Shown here in pieces: positions 1 through 7,353 of a stretch of DNA of 39,002 nt (its first letter is position 1; each line of letters begins with the position of its first letter). The stretch is from JBEIQE01 sp040376705 (GTDB lineage: Bacteria; Pseudomonadota; Alphaproteobacteria; UBA2400). Position numbers and translations under genes: made by a program. Under the pieces are notes generated by a model that was given only the letters and a program-made list of their open reading frames with translations, made no database searches and was not told the DNA's origin. Where the stretch lies: positions 1-39,002 of the forward strand of contig JBEIQE010000017.1 in NCBI GenBank assembly GCA_040376705.1. Direction: 5' to 3'.

Positions 1-27
1 GCGTAATCATGGAACGGAGCGCCTTCC

Positions 28-819
28 ATGATCGCCAGACCGAGCGACTTCAATGATAAAGATGGCCCGAAGGCGTTAAACGCCGTCGGAGCCGTTCAGC
101 AGGGTCCAACTGCTGCAGCCTCCGCTTCTGCGGTCGCTGGTTCTGAAGTCTCTTATCAGGCTGTCGTTCAGGATATGCGCAACCAGTTCGATGGTGCGGG
201 CAACCGTGCCGACCCCGATACGCTGGCCATCGAGCCAGAGGTTATCGGTGGTCGTAACTCGAGCCAGCGCCGCTGCATCGTTACCAACGAGATCAAGTCG
301 CACGAAGAGATGATCCGTTTTGTCATCAGCCCTGAAGGGTTGGTAACACCGGATCTCGAGGGGCGTTTGCCCGGCCGCGGTTATTGGGTTACTGCCCGCC
401 ATAATGAGCTGCACAAAGCAGTTTCAACCGATGTATTCGCACGGGCCTCGCGCGGTAAGGCCGAAGTGCCCCCCGCACTTATCAGTACGGTGCTCATGCT
501 CGCGCGCCGCTCGGCACTTAATACATTGGGCCTCGCACGTCGTGGCTGGAATGTTGAGTTTGGTTACGATCATGTACGCCAGGCCATCATCGCGCAAAAG
601 GTGGGCCTTATTCTGGTGGCCAGCAATGTGCCGGTCGAGATCTCGCGCAAGATCGATGGCGTGAAGGGTGATATCCCTGTCATCAGCCTGTTTACCACAG
701 CCGAACTCTCTCAGGCGCTGGGGCGCGAGAGTCTGGCTTTTGCTTCAGTTAATAAAGGTCAGTGGACGCTGCGTTTGCTGGTCGAGTGTCAACGTTTAAC
801 GCAGCTGCTGCTACCGTAA
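28..819 (+). CDS. ylxR: YlxR (DUF448) / L7Ae-like RNA-binding protein
   Basis: 263-residue predicted RNA-binding protein. Residues about 78-140 carry the YlxR signature: RRCIVT, then IRFV, then LPGRGYWV. The C-terminal part (about 150-262) looks like the L7Ae/ribosomal L30e-like fold that alphaproteobacteria fuse to YlxR (LARRSALNTLGLARR, then VGLILVASNVP). The first ~75 residues are low in recognisable structure. I chose the ATG at 28 because GGAG (16-19) lies 8 bases upstream; a shorter start at residue 49 is possible. An in-frame stop at 4-6 bounds it upstream and may be the end of nusA, which normally precedes this gene (inference). It lies 24 bp before infB and is almost certainly co-transcribed with it. 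The family binds RNA; its exact role in ribosome assembly or transcription is not settled. Confidence 0.9.
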   Translation: MIARPSDFNDKDGPKALNAVGAVQQGPTAAASASAVAGSEVSYQAVVQDMRNQFDGAGNRADPDTLAIEPEVIGGRNSSQRRCIVTNEIKSHEEMIRFVISPEGLVTPDLEGRLPGRGYWVTARHNELHKAVSTDVFARASRGKAEVPPALISTVLMLARRSALNTLGLARRGWNVEFGYDHVRQAIIAQKVGLILVASNVPVEISRKIDGVKGDIPVISLFTTAELSQALGRESLAFASVNKGQWTLRLLVECQRLTQLLLP

Positions 820-843
820 GAGTATTCGAAGAGGAAAAAGAAG

Positions 844-3723
844 ATGTCCGATCAAGGTAATGAGAGTGGCAAGAAGGTCCTGAGCCTGTCAGGTCGTAGT
901 ACGCTTAAGGTTGAGCCCGGCAAGGGTGGCGCCGATGGTATGGTGCGTCAGAGCTTTAGCCATGGCCGTTCCAAAACGGTTGCAGTTGAAGTGAAGAAGA
1001 AGCGCGGCCCCGGCCAGGAAAGCGCAGCGCCTGCTGCTGCCCCTGCAGCGCCCGCACCTAGCGCGCCTGCGCACAAACCAGTTCTGCCGGCAACGCCAGC
1101 TGCGCCTGCCGCACCTGCATTGCCATCGATTGCCGAGCTGAATCGCCCGCAGCCTAAGCCCGCAACCTCTGCCGCGCCCGCAGCTCCGGCTGCTGCCGCA
1201 CCTGCCGTGCCCAAGCCCACACTTACCCCCGGTGTCGCGCCGCCGCGTACGGCCGCGCCCTCATCCGGCCCGCGCCCGCTACCCTCGGCTCCTGCGCCCA
1301 CCACCCGCGCTGGTGCTTTGCGCGCCAGCAAGGGCCTCGAGCTGACCGCCAGCGAGCGTGAAGCCCGCCAGCGTGCCCTTAAGGCGCTGGCTGCCCAGCA
1401 GTCGCAGGCCCGTCCGTCTGGCCCGGCCCAACCTTCAATCGCCGAGCTGAACCGCCCGTCGCCTCAAGCCGCTGCTGCGGCAGCTGCGCCCGCTGGCCGC
1501 GCTTCATCGCCCGACCGCGATGCCCTGCGCCGTCAGGAAATGGAAGAGCTCAAGCGCATTAAAGAGCAGGAACGTCAGGCCGCTACGCAGGCCGAGCTTA
1601 AGCGCCAGCAGGAAGAAAACGCCAAGCGCCGTGCTGCAGCCGCAGGCACCAATGTTGATGACGACCGCCGTACGACTGATCAGCCTACAGGCCTCAACCG
1701 CTTTGGTGAAAACCGCACTGCAGGTGGTGGCGATGAAGATGGCCGCGGTGGTCGCGGTGCCATGCGCCGTACACCTGCCCGTACCCTTGGCAACAGCGTT
1801 GGCCGTCCCAAGATGGACATCGGAGCGCCGGGTCGTCTCGATATCAACGCGGCCATGTCGGGTGACGATAATGTGCGTCGCCGCTCAATGGCGTCGATGC
1901 GCCGCCGTGCCGAACGTTCACGTATGAACTCGGTGGTTGAGCAGAAGGAAAAGATTGTTCGCGAAGTCATCATTCCCGAAACCATTACGGTGCAGGAACT
2001 GGCTATCCGTATGGCCGAGCGCGGTGCTGACGTGATCAAGCAGCTCATGAAAATGGGCATGCTGGTGACCATCACCCAGAGCATTGATGCCGACACAGCC
2101 GAGCTGCTGGTTGGTGAATTCGGCCACAAGTTCAAGCGCGTGACCGAGGCCGACGTTCTCGACGGTCTGGCTGGCGTGGTTGATGCCGAAGGCGATCTCT
2201 TCACCCGTCCGCCGGTGGTGACCATCATGGGCCACGTTGACCATGGTAAGACCTCGCTGCTAGATGCTATCCGCAAGACTCAGGTTGCAGCTGGCGAAGC
2301 TGGCGGCATTACCCAGCATATCGGTGCCTATCAGGTTGAAAGCTCGCGCGGCAAGGTCACCTTCATCGATACTCCGGGCCATGCAGCCTTTAGCGAAATG
2401 CGTTCACGCGGTGCGCATGTAACTGACATTGTGGTGCTGGTGGTTGCTGCTGATGACGGCATCATGCCGCAAACCATCGAAGCCATCAGCCATGCCAAGG
2501 CTGCCGGTGTGCCGATTGTGGTTGCCATCAACAAGATCGACAAGCCGGGTGCCAACCCGCAGAAGATCCGTACCGACCTGCTGAGTCACGAACTGGTGGT
2601 TGAGCAGATGGGCGGTGAAGTGCTCGATGTGGAAGTATCGGCCAAGGCAGGTACCAACCTCGACAAGCTGCTGGAAACCATCCTGCTGCAGGCTGAAGTG
2701 CTCGACCTCAAGTCGAACCCCACACGCCCGGCACAGGGTACGGTTATCGAATCCAAGATGGAAAAGGGCCGCGGTACCGTGGCTACCGTGCTGGTACAAA
2801 ACGGTACGCTGCGTGTTGGCGACATCTTTGTAGCAGGCGCCGAGTGGGGCAAGGTACGTTTGCTGCTCGACGATCATGGCAAGGAAATCAAGAGCGCAGG
2901 TCCGGCTGTTCCGGTTGGTGTTCTCGGTATGCAGGGTATTCCGTCAGCTGGCGATGAGCTGGTTGTGGTTGAAAGCGAAGCCCGTGCCCGTGAAGTGGCC
3001 GAGTTCCGCGCCCGCAAGAAGCGCGAAACCAGTGCAGCTGCTTCGGCCCGTGGCACGCTCGACCAGATGTTTGCGCAGATCAAGGCTGGCGAAGTCAAAG
3101 AACTGCCGATCATCATCAAGGGCGACGTGCACGGCTCGATCGAAGCCATTGCCTCGGCACTCGAGAAGATTACCGGCGAGGGCAGCGAAGTGCGTGCCCG
3201 CGTGTTGCATCAGGCGGTTGGTCCCATCACCGAGACAGACATTGCACTGGCCAACGCCAGCAAGGCCTTCCTCATCGGCTTCAACGTGCGTGCCAACCCG
3301 CAGGCGCGTGAAATGGCCAAGCGTGACGCGATTGAAATCCGTTACTACTCGGTTATTTACGAAGCAATTGACGATGTGAAGACCGCGCTGACCGGCATGC
3401 TGGTGCCCGAGCTGCGCGAGAAGTTCATCGGTCATGCGCAGATCCGCGAAGTGTTCAACATCACCAAGGTTGGCAAGGTTGCCGGCTGTATGGTTACCGA
3501 TGGTATGGTCAAGCGCGGTGCCGGTGTACGCCTGCTGCGCGAAGACGTTGTTATCCATACCGGTACGCTCAAGACCCTCAAGCGCTTCAAGGACGAAGTC
3601 AAAGAGGTCAAAGAGAGCTACGAGTGCGGTATGGCGTTCGAGAACTACGAAGATATCCGCGTGGGTGATATCATCGAAGCCTTCGAAATGGAAGAAATCG
3701 CCAAGGAACTCAAGGTCGGTTAA
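844..3723 (+). CDS. infB: translation initiation factor IF-2
   Basis: 959-residue GTPase that places fMet-tRNA on the 30S subunit and promotes 70S joining in the cytoplasm. A long Ala/Pro-rich, poorly conserved N-terminal region (about residues 55-330) includes a charged helical stretch near 230-265. An IF2_N domain follows at about 380-445 (TITVQELA, IKQLMKMG). The G domain has GHVDHGKT at 463-470, DTPGH at 509-513 and NKID at 563-566, then SAK. Domains II, III and IV fill the C-terminus, ending FEMEEIAKELKVG. The start is supported by GAGG at 831-834, 9 bases upstream. The length is typical of alphaproteobacterial IF-2, whose N-terminal extensions are Pro/Ala-rich. It belongs to the ylxR-infB transcription unit; a hairpin just after the stop may end or attenuate the message before the inserted small genes. 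Confidence 0.98.
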   Translation: MSDQGNESGKKVLSLSGRSTLKVEPGKGGADGMVRQSFSHGRSKTVAVEVKKKRGPGQESAAPAAAPAAPAPSAPAHKPVLPATPAAPAAPALPSIAELNRPQPKPATSAAPAAPAAAAPAVPKPTLTPGVAPPRTAAPSSGPRPLPSAPAPTTRAGALRASKGLELTASEREARQRALKALAAQQSQARPSGPAQPSIAELNRPSPQAAAAAAAPAGRASSPDRDALRRQEMEELKRIKEQERQAATQAELKRQQEENAKRRAAAAGTNVDDDRRTTDQPTGLNRFGENRTAGGGDEDGRGGRGAMRRTPARTLGNSVGRPKMDIGAPGRLDINAAMSGDDNVRRRSMASMRRRAERSRMNSVVEQKEKIVREVIIPETITVQELAIRMAERGADVIKQLMKMGMLVTITQSIDADTAELLVGEFGHKFKRVTEADVLDGLAGVVDAEGDLFTRPPVVTIMGHVDHGKTSLLDAIRKTQVAAGEAGGITQHIGAYQVESSRGKVTFIDTPGHAAFSEMRSRGAHVTDIVVLVVAADDGIMPQTIEAISHAKAAGVPIVVAINKIDKPGANPQKIRTDLLSHELVVEQMGGEVLDVEVSAKAGTNLDKLLETILLQAEVLDLKSNPTRPAQGTVIESKMEKGRGTVATVLVQNGTLRVGDIFVAGAEWGKVRLLLDDHGKEIKSAGPAVPVGVLGMQGIPSAGDELVVVESEARAREVAEFRARKKRETSAAASARGTLDQMFAQIKAGEVKELPIIIKGDVHGSIEAIASALEKITGEGSEVRARVLHQAVGPITETDIALANASKAFLIGFNVRANPQAREMAKRDAIEIRYYSVIYEAIDDVKTALTGMLVPELREKFIGHAQIREVFNITKVGKVAGCMVTDGMVKRGAGVRLLREDVVIHTGTLKTLKRFKDEVKEVKESYECGMAFENYEDIRVGDIIEAFEMEEIAKELKVG

Positions 3724-3751
3724 ACACCTGAATTCCGTAGGTTTTTTGATG

Positions 3752-3784
3752 GGCGGTACCGAGAATCTCCGGTGCCGCCTTTCC
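3752..3784 (+). terminator. Hairpin downstream of infB, probable terminator
   Basis: GGCGGTACCG pairs with CGGTGCCGCC (10 bp with one T-G wobble) around an 8-base loop, followed by a short CTTTCC tail. The T tract is weak, so it may attenuate rather than fully stop transcription. It sits about 30 bases after the infB stop and before a gene with its own strong ribosome binding site. Confidence 0.6.
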
Positions 3785-3917
3785 ATTTGTTGCGCTGTGT
3801 AATTGCTCAAACTTTAGGTTTAACGCGCAAAAGCACGCATGATTGCCCTTGTTTTGTGCAGTGCGGAGCTGCCATTCTTCCTGCCGATATTCAAAAAATC
3901 ACTGAAGGAGGAAACCC

Positions 3918-4220
3918 ATGAAAGGCGTCAACGCATTGAATGAAGAGCAACAGCGGGCCCGTACAACCCTGCTGGTGATGAACACTTACGCGCGTGAAGA
4001 GGGGCTGCGCCCCGAGACATTGCAGGGCGATGCCAAATACGTATTCCAGGCGCTTAGCGCTGCGGTACATGGCGGTCAGCTGGCGCAAGAGGGGCAGCGC
4101 CTCGGCTTGCAGCAGGTTGCCGCTCTGGAAAGCAATGACGCAGGCGCGATCAGCCGCAGCACCGCCCATTTGGCCGGATTTAACAAGGTTGAGGCCATTT
4201 ACGCCCGCTTACAGGCCTGA
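3918..4220 (+). CDS. Small hypothetical protein between infB and rbfA
   Basis: 100-residue soluble, mostly helical protein that I do not recognise. No signal peptide, membrane segment or cysteine is visible. It is rich in Ala, Gln and charged residues and looks like a compact helical bundle. The start is well supported: a near-consensus AAGGAGG at 3905-3911 lies 6 bases before the ATG. It is flanked by a terminator-like hairpin after infB and by a strong terminator of its own, so it may be a separate monocistronic unit inserted in the infB-rbfA interval. Codon use resembles its neighbours, so there is no obvious sign of recent transfer. Confidence 0.75.
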   Translation: MKGVNALNEEQQRARTTLLVMNTYAREEGLRPETLQGDAKYVFQALSAAVHGGQLAQEGQRLGLQQVAALESNDAGAISRSTAHLAGFNKVEAIYARLQA

Positions 4221-4235
4221 TTTTATTGTTTTCAG

Positions 4236-4268
4236 AACCCCGCTCCTGTAAGAAGGGGCGGGGTTTTT
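4236..4268 (+). terminator. Rho-independent terminator
   Basis: AACCCCGC (4236-4243) pairs perfectly with GCGGGGTT (4258-4265); a further inner TCC/GGG-type pairing closes the loop, and a T run reaches 4268. It lies 16 bases after the stop of the 100-residue gene and just upstream of the next small gene. Confidence 0.85.
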
Positions 4269-4282
4269 ATTGAGGTTTTGCA

Positions 4283-4606
4283 ATGTTACCAGTTATGACT
4301 ACCGCCCAGCTGATCGCACTGGAAGCCAAGGGCAAGCGCCGTCTGGCAGCGCATAGCGCGACTAACGAAATGCAGCGCTGGGTGCTGGACAAACCGGACA
4401 TGCGCTACGCTGTGGGCAATCTGTTTGTGGTCTGGCATGCGCTGGCAGTTGAAGGCACGCTTGATAAAACAATTGCCGCGGCCGAGCAGGACCTCGCGAG
4501 CCTGCCTGCCAGCTTTGATAGGCTGGCCCGCAATGAAAAGACCAATCGCGTGGCAGCCCTGCAGCATTACAGCCAGAGTTTTACGGCGGCGCTGCATGCA
4601 GCATAA
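4283..4606 (+). CDS. Hypothetical protein, first of an overlapping pair
   Basis: 107-residue soluble protein of unknown function, predicted mainly helical (TTAQLIALEAKGKRRLAAHS, then a WHALAVEG segment). No known motif recognised. GAGG at 4272-4275 sits 7 bases before the ATG at 4283; a second ATG at 4295 is an alternative. Its last 11 bases overlap the start of the next gene, which indicates translational coupling. It begins only 15 bases after the terminator, so its promoter must overlap that structure or it depends on read-through. Confidence 0.7.
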   Translation: MLPVMTTAQLIALEAKGKRRLAAHSATNEMQRWVLDKPDMRYAVGNLFVVWHALAVEGTLDKTIAAAEQDLASLPASFDRLARNEKTNRVAALQHYSQSFTAALHAA

Positions 4607-5021
4607 TCGGACCGTCGACCAGAGCCGCGAGGTGTTTAACGCTTTGCGCGACCAGCTGGCCGAAAATACGCTGGTGTATTTCGAGCATAAGCCGCTCACG
4701 CCAGAAGCCTGGCGCGGCGTGACCCGCGGGGTGGAGTTTACCCGCCAGTGCCGCAGCCTGTATGACTTCGAGCGCAAATGGATGCGCCGTCAGGAGCAGG
4801 GGCTGGGTTTGGTTGATTACTGGAGCGATGTGGCTTCAGGTAAGCCAAAGCCACATCCACTGGCCGAGTCAGATACGGTCATGCTTATTTATAAATCCCT
4901 GCTTTACGCCGCTGGTGCCGAGCAGGACTACACCAAGTTTGAAACAGAATTTGCCTCATTTGCCATAACCGAAGCCGCTATCAGGAAAGCCAAGAAAAAT
5001 GCCACGCCGCGATACCCCTAA
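4596..5021 (+). CDS. Hypothetical protein preceding rbfA
   Basis: 141-residue soluble protein of unknown function, rich in aromatic and charged residues (SLYDFERKWMRR, LVDYWSDVASG). The reading frame is open from 4425, but I chose the ATG at 4596 because it overlaps the end of the preceding gene by 11 bases and the upstream part of the frame looks like an out-of-frame shadow (Arg/Pro/Trp-rich). The 3' end overlaps the start of rbfA by 23 bases, so this pair and rbfA are probably translated from one message. No homologue recognised. Confidence 0.7.
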   Translation: MQHNRTVDQSREVFNALRDQLAENTLVYFEHKPLTPEAWRGVTRGVEFTRQCRSLYDFERKWMRRQEQGLGLVDYWSDVASGKPKPHPLAESDTVMLIYKSLLYAAGAEQDYTKFETEFASFAITEAAIRKAKKNATPRYP

Positions 5022-5481
5022 TAAAACCTCAGGCAAGTCTCAGGTGCGTATGCCCAAGAGCAAGACTGCAACTGAGCGCCGTGCACCCAGCAACCGCCCC
5101 CTCAAAGTAGGCGAAACCCTGCGCCATGCGCTCGATAACATTCTGCGCCGTGGTGATATTCATGATGCCGAAATGGCTAAGCATAATGTAACGGTAACCG
5201 AAGTGCGTATGGCGCCTGATCTTGCGCATGCCACCATCTTCGTCACCCCGCTCGGTGGCCTTAAGGCTAATGAGATGATGAAAGAGCTCAAGCGTTGTGC
5301 GCCCATGCTGCGTACTGAAATTGCCCGCACCATTCAGCTGCGTCATGCACCCGAGCTGCATTTCCAGCTTGATACATCTTACGACTACGCCACCAGCATT
5401 GAGCTGAAATTGGGTGCACCTGAAGTGAAGCGTGACCTCAAAGCGGGCAATGAGCCGGACTTTGCTTCAGATGATGATTAG
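4999..5481 (+). CDS. rbfA: ribosome-binding factor A
   Basis: 160-residue RbfA, a KH-type fold protein that binds the 30S subunit and helps mature the 5' end of 16S rRNA. The core begins near residue 33 (VGETLRHALDNILRRG), with VTVTEVRMAPDLAHATIFVTPLGG typical of the central strands and the C-terminal LHFQLDTSYDYATSIE segment. The ~30-residue basic N-terminal extension is longer than in E. coli. AGGAAAG at 4983-4989 supports the ATG at 4999; an ATG at 5050 is an alternative that would remove most of the extension. It overlaps the preceding gene by 23 bases, and its stop overlaps the convergent gene on the other strand by 4 bases. Confidence 0.93.
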   Translation: MPRRDTPNKTSGKSQVRMPKSKTATERRAPSNRPLKVGETLRHALDNILRRGDIHDAEMAKHNVTVTEVRMAPDLAHATIFVTPLGGLKANEMMKELKRCAPMLRTEIARTIQLRHAPELHFQLDTSYDYATSIELKLGAPEVKRDLKAGNEPDFASDDD

Positions 5482-5813
5482 TCAGGTCTAATCGGTTTGC
5501 AGGTGACGGTATTTTTGGGGCCGTCTCTATTATTTATAATGTCGCTAAGTCTGCTTGTCTGAATGCCAATACAGCTTGCCTTCCCCGTTGTGGTTTTCCA
5601 GTCGTCTCCCATACAGGTCATATCAATCTCAAGGGTTTTATCTAATATCGGTTGTTGTGGCGTGCCGCTTAGCCAGCCTTCAGTTTTTTCGGCGGCATTC
5701 TGTGCACAGCTCTTCTGTTTGTCGATTGGCCCGTAAAAGAGCTCTGCCTTGTTTACAGTATACCGACCCTCAACCTCGTCCTCACGCTTTTCAGGGCGTT
5801 TATCAATGGTCAT
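5478..5813 (-). CDS. Small hypothetical protein between rbfA and truB
   Basis: 111-residue protein of unknown function on the strand opposite to its neighbours. It is hydrophilic, with four cysteines and a repeated M/V-T-C-like pattern near the C-terminus (IDMTCMG, TVTCKP), which could suit a small disulfide- or metal-bound domain; no signal peptide is visible. I moved the start from a GTG at 5825 to the ATG at 5813 because GGAGG lies exactly 5 bases upstream of it. A dyad ACTATT-N6-AATAGT at 5831-5848 lies just upstream and could be an operator. Its AT-rich flanks differ from the surrounding operon, suggesting an inserted accessory gene (inference). Confidence 0.6.
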   Translation of the reverse strand: MTIDKRPEKREDEVEGRYTVNKAELFYGPIDKQKSCAQNAAEKTEGWLSGTPQQPILDKTLEIDMTCMGDDWKTTTGKASCIGIQTSRLSDIINNRDGPKNTVTCKPIRPD

Positions 5814-5881
5814 TCTAACCTCCACTGGCTACTATTTTGCATAATAGTATCTTCATGGTTTCCTTCGGGTTAATCTGAAAA

Positions 5882-5909
5882 TTTAAAACAAGGATTCATA
5901 GGCTATAAA
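5882..5909 (+). promoter_or_regulatory. Possible truB promoter
   Basis: TTTAAA (5882-5887), a 16-base spacer and TATAAA (5904-5909, preceded by GGC) resemble a housekeeping promoter. It would start transcription about 40 bases before truB, which is cut off from rbfA by the reverse-strand gene and therefore needs its own promoter. Only sequence resemblance supports this. Confidence 0.35.
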
Positions 5910-5953
5910 GATTAGGCTTTATCTGTCTAACCTATTATGAAATAAGATAATTT

Positions 5954-6895
5954 ATGAAACGCAAAGGCATTATCCTTAACGGCTGGCTAGCGCTCGATAA
6001 GTCTGCCGGTTTGACTTCTACCCAAGCTATGGCGAAGGTGCGCTGGTTACTCAATGCACAGAAGGCTGGCCATGGCGGCACGCTCGACCCGCTGGCGACG
6101 GGCGTTTTGCCCATCGCGCTGGGTGAGGCGACCAAAACCGTCTCGTATATTATGGATGCCACCAAGCGCTACCGCTTCACCCTCAAGTTCGGGGCGCAGA
6201 CCACCACCGATGATCTGGAGGGCGAGGTCATGGCGCAGTCTGAAAAACGTGCCAGCGCTGCCGAGATTGAAGCGGCCCTCCCGCAGTTCATGGGCGATAT
6301 CAGCCAAGTGCCGCCGCGCTTTTCGGCCCTCAAGGTGGATGGTGAGCGGGCGTATGACCTCGCCCGCAGCGGCGAGGCGTTCGAGCTGGCCTCCCGGCAG
6401 GTACGGATTGATGCTTTCTCATTGATAAGCCTTGATAATCCGGATGAAGCGGTGTTCGAAGTTGTCTGCGGCAAAGGCACTTATATAAGGTCTTTGGCCC
6501 GCGATTTGGCCCAAGTGCTTGATACTGTTGGGCATGTATCCCTTTTGCGGCGTTTGCAGGTGGGCCGCTTTAGCGAGAAAGACTCGATTTCACTGGACGA
6601 ATTGAGCGTTAAAGTGCAAAACACCCCCGCTGATCAGCTTTTGCTACCGATCGAGACCGCGCTGGGCGACATCCCGGCACTGGCCATCACGGAGACAGAG
6701 GCACAGCGGCTGCGTATGGGGCAGACGGTAAGTTTACTCCAGATGTCCAACCGCGATCGGGTACTGGCTTTGCCAGAGAATGTGCGTTTAGCGGGTGCGC
6801 CCGTCATTCCCCTTCTCAATGGTAAGCCCGTAGCCATCGCCGAGGTTGCAGCCGGAGAGCTCCGCGTGGTGCGGGGATTCTCCAGTAACACCTGA
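5954..6895 (+). CDS. truB: tRNA pseudouridine(55) synthase TruB
   Basis: 313-residue enzyme that converts U55 to pseudouridine in the T-loop of tRNAs. The catalytic motif GGTLDPLATG is at 41-50 with nucleophile Asp45; it is preceded by the family's NGWLALDKSAGLTS opening. The YRFTLKFGAQTTTDDLEGE segment and the GTYIRSLARDLA motif near 178-189 are also TruB hallmarks. The C-terminal domain (about 225-313) is the TruB_C/PUA-like region. The ribosome binding site is weak (AAG in AATAAGATAA). A possible promoter lies about 45-70 bases upstream. The stop is 44 bases before rpsO, the usual gene order, so the two are probably co-transcribed. Confidence 0.96.
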   Translation: MKRKGIILNGWLALDKSAGLTSTQAMAKVRWLLNAQKAGHGGTLDPLATGVLPIALGEATKTVSYIMDATKRYRFTLKFGAQTTTDDLEGEVMAQSEKRASAAEIEAALPQFMGDISQVPPRFSALKVDGERAYDLARSGEAFELASRQVRIDAFSLISLDNPDEAVFEVVCGKGTYIRSLARDLAQVLDTVGHVSLLRRLQVGRFSEKDSISLDELSVKVQNTPADQLLLPIETALGDIPALAITETEAQRLRMGQTVSLLQMSNRDRVLALPENVRLAGAPVIPLLNGKPVAIAEVAAGELRVVRGFSSNT

Positions 6896-6896
6896 A

Positions 6897-6925
6897 GTCA
6901 CCCATGCCCTGAGGGGTCAAGTGAC
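6897..6925 (+). promoter_or_regulatory. Leader hairpin before rpsO
   Basis: GTCAC (6897-6901) pairs with GTGAC (6921-6925), and an inner CCC/GGG helix with loop TGAG stacks inside it. The helix ends one base before the AGGAG Shine-Dalgarno of rpsO (6926-6930). Ribosomal protein S15 represses its own translation in several bacteria through varied leader structures; that this is such a site is inference. Confidence 0.4.
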
Positions 6926-6939
6926 AGGAGAAAACCAAG

Positions 6940-7209
6940 ATGTCGATTACACCCGTCCGTAAGCAAGAGCTTATCAAGACATTCGCAACTGGCAAGGATG
7001 ACACCGGCTCACCGCAGGTTCAGATCGCCATTCTTTCTGACCGCATCAAGGTGCTCACAGCGCACTTCCAGACGCACAAGAAAGACAACCACTCACGTCG
7101 TGGCATGCTCAAGATGGTCGCCCGTCGCCGCAAGCTGCTCGACTACCTCAAGACCAACGACAATGCACAGTATGTCGAAATCATTGCAAAGCTTGGCCTG
7201 CGTGGTTAA
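6940..7209 (+). CDS. rpsO: 30S ribosomal protein S15
   Basis: 89-residue S15, the standard length. It binds the three-way junction of helices 20-22 in the central domain of 16S rRNA and nucleates platform assembly. Recognisable family blocks are DDTGSPQVQIAILSDRI at about 21-37, LTAHFQTHKKDNHSRRGM at 39-56 and RRRKLLDYLK. AGGAG at 6926-6930 sets the start. It follows truB and precedes pnp, the conserved truB-rpsO-pnp order; a strong terminator separates it from pnp. Confidence 0.98.
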   Translation: MSITPVRKQELIKTFATGKDDTGSPQVQIAILSDRIKVLTAHFQTHKKDNHSRRGMLKMVARRRKLLDYLKTNDNAQYVEIIAKLGLRG

Positions 7210-7231
7210 TCGCACCAAGTATACAGTATAA

Positions 7232-7263
7232 AAAAGCAGGGCCGGATGTCTGGCCCTGCTTTT
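7232..7263 (+). terminator. Rho-independent terminator between rpsO and pnp
   Basis: A perfect 12-bp stem: AAAAGCAGGGCC (7232-7243) pairs with GGCCCTGCTTTT (7252-7263) around an 8-base loop. The flanking A and T runs let it work in either direction. As in E. coli, some read-through into pnp is plausible. Confidence 0.92.
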
Positions 7264-7305
7264 ATTGTTTGGGTCCTGTTTGCCCGAGGGCACAGTACGC
7301 AAGGG

Positions 7306-7326
7306 CGATGGCCATAGGGGCCATCG
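7306..7326 (+). promoter_or_regulatory. Perfect hairpin in the pnp leader
   Basis: CGATGGCC (7306-7313) pairs perfectly with GGCCATCG (7319-7326) around a 5-base loop, ending 14 bases before the AAGGA ribosome binding site of pnp. In E. coli a pnp leader stem is cut by RNase III and the transcript is then autoregulated by PNPase. Equivalence here is inferred from position only. Confidence 0.4.
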
Positions 7327-7353
7327 TTGTAGGAAGAGAGAAGGAAACTCTAT

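Noticed and set aside
948..1331. Ala/Gly-rich reverse frame in the infB N-terminal region
   Set aside because: Product of the Ala/Pro-rich repeats of infB read backwards; no independent start signals.
2944..3810. 288-residue reverse open frame over the end of infB
   Set aside because: It lies almost wholly antisense to conserved IF-2 domains; long antisense frames are expected at this GC and codon bias.
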